DNA of 5,372 nt from JAQIBY01 sp034658655 (lineage in GTDB: Bacteria > Bacteroidota > Bacteroidia > Bacteroidales > ML635J-15): assembly GCA_034658655.1 (NCBI GenBank), contig JAYEFQ010000029.1, positions 1 to 5,372 on the forward strand, read 5' to 3'. The position numbers and the translations under genes were made by a program. The notes under the pieces were generated by a model. It worked only from the letters and a program-made list of their open reading frames with translations. It did no database searches and was not told the DNA's origin. Below are positions 1 to 5,372 of the stretch, piece by piece (the first letter of the stretch is position 1; every line of letters starts with the position of its first letter).

Positions 1-127
1 TGAATGCTATCGCATCAAAAATCCCGCCAAAAGCGTTTTCTTGATTATCTTGTACCCACGGGTTTCGTTTCGAAAACAAGTTTTCTCACTACACCCGTGG
101 TTACAATGATGTCACCCCTTCGGGGTT
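1..127. repeat. 127-bp direct repeat, copy 1 (array continues left)
   Basis: By eye this copy is identical, base for base, to 169-295, giving a 168-base period with a 41-base spacer at 128-168. The window begins inside the array, so the true left edge is unseen. The copy is built from nested inverted repeats: an outer pair at 51-63 and 93-105 (12 of 13 bases complementary, arms containing CCACGGGT and ACCCGTGG), an inner perfect pair GAAAAC/GTTTTC at 72-77 and 80-85, and a short GC hairpin ACCCC-TTC-GGGGT at 114-126. No reading frame stays open across it on the minus strand, where stops fall inside the large hairpin. It resembles intergenic repeats I associate with Bacteroidota, possibly REP-like elements mobilised by RAYT/IS200-type transposases, but no transposase gene is in the window. 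Confidence 0.95.
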
Positions 128-168
128 AGATAGGTTGTGATGCACATTTGTGCTTTTGTCACGATTTT
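128..168. other. Spacer between the repeat copies, with its own hairpin
   Basis: This 41-base spacer contains a perfect inverted repeat, GCACA-TT-TGTGC, at 142-153. It can be extended by GTGA (137-140) pairing with TCAC (159-162) across small unpaired stretches. Its right end feeds into a second hairpin at 163-191 that crosses into repeat copy 2: GATTTTTGAATGC pairs with GCATCAAAAATC, with one bulged A and a TATC loop. The left part of that hairpin is not visible for copy 1, because the window starts inside it, so the real repeat unit may be the full 168 bases. Confidence 0.8.
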
Positions 169-295
169 TGAATGCTATCGCATCAAAAATCCCGCCAAAA
201 GCGTTTTCTTGATTATCTTGTACCCACGGGTTTCGTTTCGAAAACAAGTTTTCTCACTACACCCGTGGTTACAATGATGTCACCCCTTCGGGGTT
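169..295. repeat. 127-bp direct repeat, copy 2 (last copy of the array)
   Basis: This is an exact copy of 1-127. Its inverted repeats lie at 219-231/261-273 (outer), 240-245/248-253 (inner) and 282-294 (GC hairpin). Sequence identity stops after 295, where the GC-rich stretch begins, so this copy marks the gene-proximal edge of the array. On the plus strand the final GC hairpin is followed by TTTAGTTT, so it could act as a weak intrinsic terminator for a plus-strand transcript entering from the left. No plus-strand gene is visible to need it. Confidence 0.95.
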
Positions 296-630
296 TTAGT
301 TTGAGCTCCTCGCTTAGCGATTAGCCTAGGCTTGTTTCAACAAGTGCGATACACCGCTCAATCACCTGTATTGTAGTAGGTGGCTGAGGATTCCGGCGAT
401 AGCCGGAATGTCTCGAAGCCACCGGCTCATTAAAGCACACCGCATTCTTAACTCAAAGCCTCGACTTTCTATCGCGCATCCATTGCACAGTGAGTGCTTG
501 AAAAGAAATCCAAATGCGTACAAATTTCTAATCTTGTACAAGCTTGTTGTGTCAAAATGAGAGTGTTTTTCGTTAATGTGCTGAAAAATAGGAGTATGGG
601 TTTATACTTGGGCTTTTGTGAAAGCACATA
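296..630. other. Gene-free, GC-rich, hairpin-dense region downstream of the glycan genes
   Basis: No gene is supported here. G+C is about 51% at 301-480, against about 29% in sampled coding lines of this window, a contrast typical of structured RNA or foreign DNA. Besides the large hairpin at 379-423 it holds TCGCT-T-AGCGA (310-320), the palindrome AGCCTAGGCT (323-332), CTTGTT-TC-AACAAG (331-344), GCAC/GTGC around 486-498, and the overlapping palindromes CTTGTACAAG (533-542) and ACAAGCTTGT (538-547). A weak hairpin, GCTTT-TGTG-AAAGC (612-625), lies just past the stop of the last gene, but no U-run follows it on the minus strand, so no convincing terminator is seen. On the minus strand one frame is open from 601 to 365, but it has no start codon near its beginning and runs straight through the hairpin, so I do not call it. 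Confidence 0.7.
379..423. other. Long compound hairpin (possible structured RNA or mobile-element target)
   Basis: Three stems are stacked in one element. The outer stem GGTGGCT/AGCCACC is 379-385 with 417-423 (7 bp). The middle stem GAG/CTC is 386-388 with 412-414. The inner stem ATTCCGGC/GCCGGAAT is 390-397 with 402-409 (8 bp), closed by a GATA loop at 398-401. Together these make 18 perfect pairs interrupted only by small bulges, in the most GC-rich part of the window. Either strand could form it. It is not followed by a U-run, so a simple intrinsic terminator is unlikely. It could be part of a non-coding RNA, the end of an inactive mobile element, or a palindromic DNA site. I cannot assign it to a known RNA family. 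Confidence 0.6.
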
Positions 631-1437
631 TCAAACATAGCGATTGAATACATAGCCAAGTAAACTTGTACGATATAAATAATGCAACTTTCTGTTTGAT
701 TTTGCTTTTTTATGATAGAGCTCGTAAGTTTCCAGAAGATTACTTAAAAGTGAGTGATTAATTACTCGGAGTTTAGAAATTTTATTTCTGCGCCATTCTT
801 CGTTAACCCAATGAATCATGTACCATTCTGAAGGAATATCTGGGTTTGAGATAAGCAATTTCCGAATTAAATTCCAGCTGTCATGATTTGTAAATGTTTT
901 GATGTGTTTTGTTAATCCGTATTTTTCTACATTGTCGGCAAGTATTTGAATTGGCAGATGCCAATCGCAATTGTTTTCATTAATTTTCAGATGGGCTTCT
1001 TCGTAACATGATTTCATTAGATCGGATTTTGCCGGTACTTTCATGATATTCCCAACTAAAGGCAAGCTATGATGCGTTCTGAACACATACTCATCATCAA
1101 AATCTGGTGTTTTCAGGCAGGTTACATCCATATCAGTCCACCAACCGCCAAGTTCGTAAAGCAATTTATATCTAAAAACATCTGAAAATCCTGCATAAGA
1201 ACCTTTTCCGTGACCAAATTGGTTTTTGTATTTATATTTAAAAACCTCGTGTCGGGGAATAATTTCTGAGGCATTTTCAACAATTACTTCCTTCGGAATT
1301 TCAGTAATCAATGGATTATATAACCAAAGGTGAAAATCAAATCCATGAGCAATAAACGATTTAATCGTAAGCAATTCAACAAAAGAAAGCTGATTGCCAA
1401 TCCAAAGTGCGTGAATATCTTGTTTGTTTTTTATCAC
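631..1437 (-). CDS. GT32-like glycosyltransferase (DxD sugar transferase)
   Basis: This probable cytoplasmic enzyme transfers a sugar from a nucleotide-sugar donor to a growing surface glycan or oligosaccharide. The 268-residue protein shows the family signature at residues 85-104: SD followed by an arginine-tyrosine pair, LY, a double glycine and the metal-binding TDMD (Asp102 and Asp104). The N-terminus (HALWIGNQLS, residues 9-18) matches the opening strand of the family, so the protein looks complete. MIHW near residue 207 fits the C-terminal His-Trp motif. There is no signal peptide or membrane helix. The start is GTG at 1437. An in-frame TAA lies four codons upstream, no ATG lies between, and the next Met is internal, so GTG is the only workable start. 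No Shine-Dalgarno sequence precedes it. The 96-base gap from the radical SAM gene and a candidate promoter suggest it may also be transcribed separately. The sugar and linkage cannot be read from sequence; capsular polysaccharide synthesis is an alternative family label. Confidence 0.88.
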   Translation of the reverse strand: MIKNKQDIHALWIGNQLSFVELLTIKSFIAHGFDFHLWLYNPLITEIPKEVIVENASEIIPRHEVFKYKYKNQFGHGKGSYAGFSDVFRYKLLYELGGWWTDMDVTCLKTPDFDDEYVFRTHHSLPLVGNIMKVPAKSDLMKSCYEEAHLKINENNCDWHLPIQILADNVEKYGLTKHIKTFTNHDSWNLIRKLLISNPDIPSEWYMIHWVNEEWRRNKISKLRVINHSLLSNLLETYELYHKKAKSNRKLHYLYRTSLLGYVFNRYV

Positions 1438-1441
1438 AGCG

Positions 1442-1472
1442 TAAAGTTACAAAAGCTTTGTGGGATTGCAAG
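1442..1472 (-). promoter_or_regulatory. Candidate Bacteroidota-type promoter for the GT32-like gene
   Basis: On the minus strand, CTTG (1472-1469) is followed after 19 bases by TAACTTTA (1449-1442). This fits the Bacteroidota -33/-7 form TTG-N19-TAnnTTTG except for the last base. The -7 box ends only four bases before the GTG codon, so a transcript from it would begin at or very near the start codon and have almost no leader. AT-rich DNA yields such matches by chance, so this remains a suggestion. Confidence 0.35.
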
Positions 1473-1502
1473 CTGAAATTGTATTTGAAAACACTTCAAA
1501 AA

Positions 1503-1523
1503 AACCACATTTCAACCACATTT
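1503..1523. repeat. 10-bp direct repeat at 11-bp spacing (possible operator)
   Basis: AACCACATTT occurs at 1503-1512 and again, identically, at 1514-1523. The copies are 11 bases apart, about one helical turn, so a protein could contact both on the same DNA face. They lie in the intergenic gap just after the radical SAM stop codon and about 30 bases upstream of the candidate promoter for the GT32-like gene, a position suitable for an activator. A weak inverted repeat, TTTGAA-AACAC-TTCAAA, sits at 1484-1500 between them and the promoter. Confidence 0.35.
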
Positions 1524-1533
1524 AAACAATTTT

Positions 1534-2940
1534 TTAGGCTTTGTTTTTTAATAAAATGGATATGCCTTCAGATATTAAGTTGATTAATTCGTGTCGCGTT
1601 TTAATGTTTATCACTCTGTGAAAAATGTATTTTGGTCGCAAATAGAATTTTCTAACTGCTTTTTTCTTTAAAGAGAGTAAATCGTTGTTATTTATTGTCT
1701 GGTGTTTCCATATCGGTGTGCTTGACGATGATTCGGCATTAAGAATTGTAGGGTCAATGAGTCCGGCAGCAATTGATTTTTCACGAAATTCGGTTCCAAA
1801 TCTTGGCGAAACAATATTGAATGAAGCATAGTCTATTGGTAGTTTTCGTGCAAACTTTGCAGTAGCATATATAGATTCACGTGTTTCTCCTGGAAATCCA
1901 AGCATGAAAAATCCTCCGACTTTAATTCCTGCCTTTTTTATTTGTTTTATAGATTGATATGTATCAGAAGTTTTAATTGATTTTTTATGTTTATGCAGTA
2001 TGTCGTCGTTTGCTGATTCAATGCCAATCATTAAGGTATGACAACCCGCTTTTTTCATTTTAATTAATAATGCGCTATCCAATACATCTGTACGAGATAA
2101 GGCGGTGAACGAAAATTTTAATTCAGATTCTTGCATTGTATCCAGTAGCTGATGTGTTCGTTCTTTATTGACACCAAATGTTTGGTCACGGATATACAGT
2201 TCTTTTACTCCTAATGATTTTAATTTTTTTAGTTCTGATATGACATCTGCTATTGGTCGTAGCTTAAATCCAAGAGTGCTAATAGGACAAAAGTCACAGT
2301 TATATGGACAGCCAAAATCAGTGAGGATACTTGCAAATGGTTTTCGCTTTGTAAACGGAAAATGATATGCCTTTAGATTGAAATTTTCCCACTGAGGGAC
2401 AGGTGTTTTCCACTCGCCATTTTTATGATTTTTTTTTCCCTCAATGATTTCATTATTAGAACGGTAGATGATGTTTGGGATGATTTTATGATGTGTTTTT
2501 TTTAGATAAGTTAGTATGTCATCTGTTGAGAAATCAAAGAGAATAGCATCTAAAAAAGGATTATCAACAAGTGCTTTTGTTTTATAATCTCTAAAAATAT
2601 CTCCTGATGCAATGATGTTGCAATGAGTTATTTCATTTTTTATTGATTTGATGAATGACATATCTTCTTCATAGGAAGGGGCTGAGCTTAAAAAAATAAT
2701 GATATTCGGCTTTAAATCTAAAATTTGTTTACTGCAACTTTTTGAGGATAAGTTTTCTGCAATTGCATCAATAACAAATATGTCTCCTAATTCTGTTAGC
2801 CTGCCGCTCAAATAAACTAAATCAATCGGGTGGTAATAGTATTTTGCTTTGGATACTTTGGCACAATAATAATCCCGGAAAAACATTTTATTTCCAGGTG
2901 GATTTAATAGTAATATTTTATTTTTCTTCTTGTGTGTCAT
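1534..2940 (-). CDS. Radical SAM protein with N-terminal B12-binding-like domain
   Basis: This is a BchE-like class B radical SAM enzyme of 468 residues. It should hold a [4Fe-4S] cluster and cleave S-adenosylmethionine; methylation, cyclisation or another radical change are all possible. The cluster motif is Cys211-x3-Cys215-x2-Cys218 (GCPYNCDFC). GIESA (306-310) and LGFPGET (347-353) fit the SAM-binding strands of the barrel. Residues 8-150 look like a cobalamin-binding Rossmann domain (KILLLNPPG, then HPIDLVYLSGRL and a VIDA strand), but the DxHxxG cobalt-ligand motif is absent, as in many members of this group. Residues 396-468 form a basic tail. No signal peptide or membrane helix is seen. 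The ATG at 2940 is directly preceded by an in-frame TAA, which fixes the start. It overlaps the end of the GT2 gene by 23 bases, implying translational coupling. The substrate is unknown; context suggests a lipid-linked sugar, its carrier or the glycan acceptor. Confidence 0.92.
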   Translation of the reverse strand: MTHKKKNKILLLNPPGNKMFFRDYYCAKVSKAKYYYHPIDLVYLSGRLTELGDIFVIDAIAENLSSKSCSKQILDLKPNIIIFLSSAPSYEEDMSFIKSIKNEITHCNIIASGDIFRDYKTKALVDNPFLDAILFDFSTDDILTYLKKTHHKIIPNIIYRSNNEIIEGKKNHKNGEWKTPVPQWENFNLKAYHFPFTKRKPFASILTDFGCPYNCDFCPISTLGFKLRPIADVISELKKLKSLGVKELYIRDQTFGVNKERTHQLLDTMQESELKFSFTALSRTDVLDSALLIKMKKAGCHTLMIGIESANDDILHKHKKSIKTSDTYQSIKQIKKAGIKVGGFFMLGFPGETRESIYATAKFARKLPIDYASFNIVSPRFGTEFREKSIAAGLIDPTILNAESSSSTPIWKHQTINNNDLLSLKKKAVRKFYLRPKYIFHRVINIKTRHELINLISEGISILLKNKA

Positions 2941-3940
2941 TTATTTCATTGGAATGAGATGTTTTCATTTCTGTATTGTTTATGTTTTGTGTTTCTTTAA
3001 TGTAATACTGTCTTACTTTTCCTTGTTGATGGTAAATCCGAATTAATACTTCACTTTGAATGCCCATTAAGGTTAATAATATCGTTATCAAGATAAACAA
3101 AACAGTTAATAAAAGCATAGGATTTCCGGTCATGTCGGTTCCCCAGAAAATTTTCATTAAAATAACCGAAAGTCCTGAAAGCATACCCAAAAGCAAGTTG
3201 ATAAGCGCAAATCCGCCATAAAGATAAATCGGTTTTGTGCTAAATGATCGCATAAATTGTACGGTAATTAAATCGAGCAGGACTTTAAATGTACGATTTA
3301 ATCCGTAATGTGATTTACCATGTTTTCGTGGATTATGATTTACTGGTATTTCAGTGATTTTTGCTCCGATTCGGGCTGCCAGCACAGGTAAAAATCGATG
3401 CATTTCACCATATAGGCTTATGTCTATAAGAATTTCTCTTCGATATGCTTTTAATGAACAACCAAGGTCATGTATTTTTACTTTGCTAATTTTCCGAATT
3501 AAAAAATTTGCTAGTTTAGAAGGGATTCTCTTGAAAAATAATTTGTCTTTTCTGTTTTTACGCCAGCCACTTACAACATCATATCCTTCATTAAGTTTAT
3601 TTATTAGTGTTGGAATATCAGCGGGGTCGTTTTGCAAATCAGCATCCATGAATATGAGAATATCGCCTGTGGAATGTTCTATTCCTGCTGCCATTGCAGC
3701 TGTTTGTCCAAAATTTTGGCGAAACTGAATTAGTTTGACATTTGGGTTTTCCTCTGATAATTCCTTAAGTAGTTCGTACGAGCCATCTGTACTGCCATCA
3801 TCAACAAAAATTATTTCCATTGCTTTTGTAATTGACTGTGTGTGCTTTTCAATGCCCGCAAGCAATTGCCTTAAATTATCTCGTTCATTATGAACGGGAA
3901 TGATAATGGAAATACTATGTCCTTTTTTTATTTTATTCAT
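2918..3940 (-). CDS. GT2 polyprenyl-phosphate glycosyltransferase (DPM1/ArnC/GtrB type)
   Basis: It probably transfers a sugar from a nucleotide donor to undecaprenyl phosphate at the cytoplasmic face of the inner membrane. The 340-residue protein begins with the GT-A fold: SIIIPVHNE (11-19), VDDGSTDGS (46-54, nucleotide binding), and MDADLQNDP (98-106) with the DxD metal site at Asp99 and Asp101. KHGKSHYG (207-214) is the conserved loop of the DPM1 group. Two hydrophobic helices follow at about 238-265 and 275-298, the usual topology for GtrB/ArnC-type enzymes. Residues 317-340 are a hydrophilic Asn/Thr/Glu-rich tail, whose last codons overlap the next gene. The ATG at 3940 has an in-frame TAA two codons upstream, so the start is well bounded. 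A 76-base AT-rich gap separates it from the GT-C gene. That neighbour is the expected user of its lipid-linked product. The sugar cannot be read from sequence. Confidence 0.93.
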   Translation of the reverse strand: MNKIKKGHSISIIIPVHNERDNLRQLLAGIEKHTQSITKAMEIIFVDDGSTDGSYELLKELSEENPNVKLIQFRQNFGQTAAMAAGIEHSTGDILIFMDADLQNDPADIPTLINKLNEGYDVVSGWRKNRKDKLFFKRIPSKLANFLIRKISKVKIHDLGCSLKAYRREILIDISLYGEMHRFLPVLAARIGAKITEIPVNHNPRKHGKSHYGLNRTFKVLLDLITVQFMRSFSTKPIYLYGGFALINLLLGMLSGLSVILMKIFWGTDMTGNPMLLLTVLFILITILLTLMGIQSEVLIRIYHQQGKVRQYYIKETQNINNTEMKTSHSNEINDTQEEK

Positions 3941-4016
3941 GAATTACGACTTAAAACCGAATAAGTAAATATATAAATTATTTTTTAAAAACACTTGCTA
4001 AATTCGTCTATTAGGA

Positions 4017-5372
4017 TTATTTGCTATTTATCGCTTTTTGCTGTCTGTCATTAAATTGAAATAAATATAGAACATTATTTAAAGTATATTGTCCGTAAGG
4101 ATCAGGATGCTTATAGTGTGATTTTTGTGCAATACTATCAAAAATAATTGCTGATTTTGGAATGCTGTTTTTTGTAGATAGATAGTACTGATCCTCTTTG
4201 TTTAATTCATTTTCAATAGGTATGATATCTTGATGGTAATAGCTTAAATAAAACATACTTGCGTAATTAATTTCTTGCTTATCTGGATAGAGAAAAACAT
4301 GCTTTTCTCCAATTATTTCAATAATGCGTTTTGAGCTATCTTTGATGTTTGCGTATTCATCTTTGTCTTTAAGTAATGGCGTGAAAATGATAATCTGTCG
4401 AACCATTAAAAAAAGTATCATACTTGAAATAATTATTAAAAATGCTTTGCGTTCAAATAATATAATGCAGGTGAAAATTATCATAAGGAATGCGGATAAA
4501 AGTCCGAATACCAAAAAGTTTGCCTGATTGACTAGCGTTGCAAGTAGTAAAAGGACTAAGCTTAAAGCAATCATTCGTAATTTATGTTTGATTGTGAAAT
4601 CGTAAATGAGTCTGTGATGCCTAATTAAAGGTATTGTAATAAATGGGATTAGCATGAGTATGTATTGGGGGTAATAATCGCCCGTTAAAAAGGGAAGGCA
4701 TCCACCAATAAAAAGCAGTATGCTGTAAAAATCAAATTTGTTTCTTATTAATTGATAACGAATTTTTTTGAGAAATAAGAGCGGAAAAAGGAAGAGAATG
4801 GGATATGCAAGCATGGATTTCCCGAAAAATGTTAAAAGATTTTCTGTTTTATTGTGAAGCCCAATGTCCAATTTATAATTGACGTCATTAAATAGCTCAA
4901 ACAACCAAAATGAATCGTTGTTTATGGATTGATATAGCAATACATAAGTTCCAATAATTACGCCAAATACCGTGATCCCTAGTAAGTGTTTCCATGAAAA
5001 TAATAGCTTTATTTTATTGAAAACGAGTGACAGTGAAATAAGCGAAATGAATTGAAAGTAAATGGCAGGATATGCTTTTGTCAAGAATGCAATTGCGGCA
5101 ATGAAGTACCCAAAAATAAAAAGCTTAAGTGTTTTTGATTTCTTGAACCAGTAGTAGTTCCCATAAAATAGGCTTACAAGTAAAACCGCAAAAAACGGAT
5201 CAATTGATATGCGCAATGATTGGGAGAAAATTATCAATGGTGAAAATGCGAAAATAAAACTTGAAATCAGAGCATCCCTTTGGGGTAATTGAGTTTTGGC
5301 AATCAGAAAACTAAGAAAAATTAATGCAACAACAAATAACAAATTTACGCTTCTTAATTTGAATTCAAGCAT
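4017..5372 (-). CDS. GT-C membrane glycosyltransferase, ArnT/PMT-like (5' end missing)
   Basis: This is a polytopic inner-membrane enzyme expected to take a sugar from a polyprenyl-phosphate donor and attach it to a lipid or glycan on the periplasmic side. The visible 451 residues carry about 10-12 hydrophobic segments up to residue ~331, then a soluble region of about 120 residues, as in ArnT-like proteins. FLTKAYPAIY (96-105) fits the conserved Thr-Lys-Gly-type motif. DYYPQYILMLIPF (232-244) fits the K/R-x-P-x-Y-x-L-P motif of later helices. The window edge falls exactly on an ATG, but this is probably an internal methionine: visible residues 7-60 align with the second and third helices of the family, while the first helix and the first periplasmic loop with its catalytic acidic residue are absent. 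About 80-100 N-terminal residues should therefore lie beyond position 5372. It is the first visible gene of the cluster, upstream of its likely donor-making partner at 2918-3940. Confidence 0.85.
   Translation of the reverse strand: MLEFKLRSVNLLFVVALIFLSFLIAKTQLPQRDALISSFIFAFSPLIIFSQSLRISIDPFFAVLLVSLFYGNYYWFKKSKTLKLFIFGYFIAAIAFLTKAYPAIYFQFISLISLSLVFNKIKLLFSWKHLLGITVFGVIIGTYVLLYQSINNDSFWLFELFNDVNYKLDIGLHNKTENLLTFFGKSMLAYPILFLFPLLFLKKIRYQLIRNKFDFYSILLFIGGCLPFLTGDYYPQYILMLIPFITIPLIRHHRLIYDFTIKHKLRMIALSLVLLLLATLVNQANFLVFGLLSAFLMIIFTCIILFERKAFLIIISSMILFLMVRQIIIFTPLLKDKDEYANIKDSSKRIIEIIGEKHVFLYPDKQEINYASMFYLSYYHQDIIPIENELNKEDQYYLSTKNSIPKSAIIFDSIAQKSHYKHPDPYGQYTLNNVLYLFQFNDRQQKAINSK

Noticed and set aside
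1..295. CRISPR array
   Set aside because: The repeat is 127 bases with a single 41-base spacer and a 168-base period. It is internally palindromic and no cas gene is visible, so it does not fit CRISPR dimensions.
379..423. Integron attC site or group II intron domain V
   Set aside because: The stem lacks the GTTRRRY/RYYYAAC ends of attC sites, and I do not see the domain V arrangement. No integrase or reverse transcriptase gene is present in the window.
365..601. Minus-strand open frame of about 79 codons
   Set aside because: It has no start codon near its beginning, and its second half reads through both arms of the 379-423 hairpin. The region looks structural rather than coding. It could at most be a remnant of a mobile element.
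1484..1500. Intrinsic terminator after the radical SAM gene
   Set aside because: The TTTGAA/TTCAAA stem is only six weak pairs and no U-run follows it on the minus strand.
2168..2365. Plus-strand open frame inside the radical SAM gene
   Set aside because: It is fully antisense to well-conserved radical SAM motifs, has no recognisable domain, and sits in a region whose coding strand is clear.
3354..3728. Plus-strand open frame inside the GT2 gene
   Set aside because: It is antisense to the GT2 catalytic domain, with no recognisable protein motif; it is a shadow frame.
3941..4016. Promoter upstream of the GT2 gene
   Set aside because: TATATTTA (3973-3966, minus strand) resembles a -7 box, but no TTG lies at a suitable distance, and the gap is so AT-rich that the match carries little weight. 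Read-through from the GT-C gene is simpler.
4324..4527. Plus-strand open frame inside the GT-C gene
   Set aside because: It is antisense to membrane-helix coding sequence, short and unlike any family I recognise; it is a shadow frame.

Overview
This window holds the downstream end of a surface-glycan or glycolipid gene cluster. All four genes lie on the minus strand, so transcription runs from position 5372 toward position 1. A gene-free, hairpin-rich repeat region follows at the low-coordinate end. The organism is probably a member of Bacteroidota. Reasons: coding DNA is AT-rich (three sampled 60-base lines total about 29% G+C), no gene start has a clear Shine-Dalgarno sequence, and a candidate promoter has the TTG-N19-TAnnTTT form typical of that phylum. 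The 127-base repeat also resembles intergenic repeats I associate with Bacteroidota. This assignment is an inference, and no rRNA or marker gene is present.

Layout in transcription order. (1) 5372-4017: a polytopic GT-C glycosyltransferase of the ArnT/PMT type. Its 5' end lies outside the window. (2) 3940-2918: a GT2 polyprenyl-phosphate glycosyltransferase of the DPM1/ArnC/GtrB type with two C-terminal membrane helices. (3) 2940-1534: a radical SAM protein with an N-terminal B12-binding-like domain, overlapping gene 2 by 23 bases. (4) 1437-631: a GT32-like sugar transferase with a DxD motif, starting at GTG after a 96-base gap that holds a possible promoter and a spaced direct repeat. (5) 630-1: no gene. 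This part contains an unusually GC-rich stretch (about 51% G+C over 301-480) with a long compound hairpin, then an exact 127-base repeat present twice at a 168-base period.

Likely joint function. The GT2 enzyme would charge undecaprenyl phosphate with a sugar on the cytoplasmic face. The GT-C enzyme would use that lipid-linked sugar as donor on the periplasmic face to decorate a lipid or glycan. The GT32-like enzyme would add a sugar from a nucleotide donor in the cytoplasm. The radical SAM enzyme is the unexplained member. Its tight coupling to the GT2 gene suggests it modifies the lipid carrier, the sugar or the acceptor, but the sequence does not reveal the reaction.

The four genes belong to known families. 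The least explained parts are the repeat and hairpin region at 1-560 and the pairing of a B12-type radical SAM enzyme with a lipid-linked sugar pathway.
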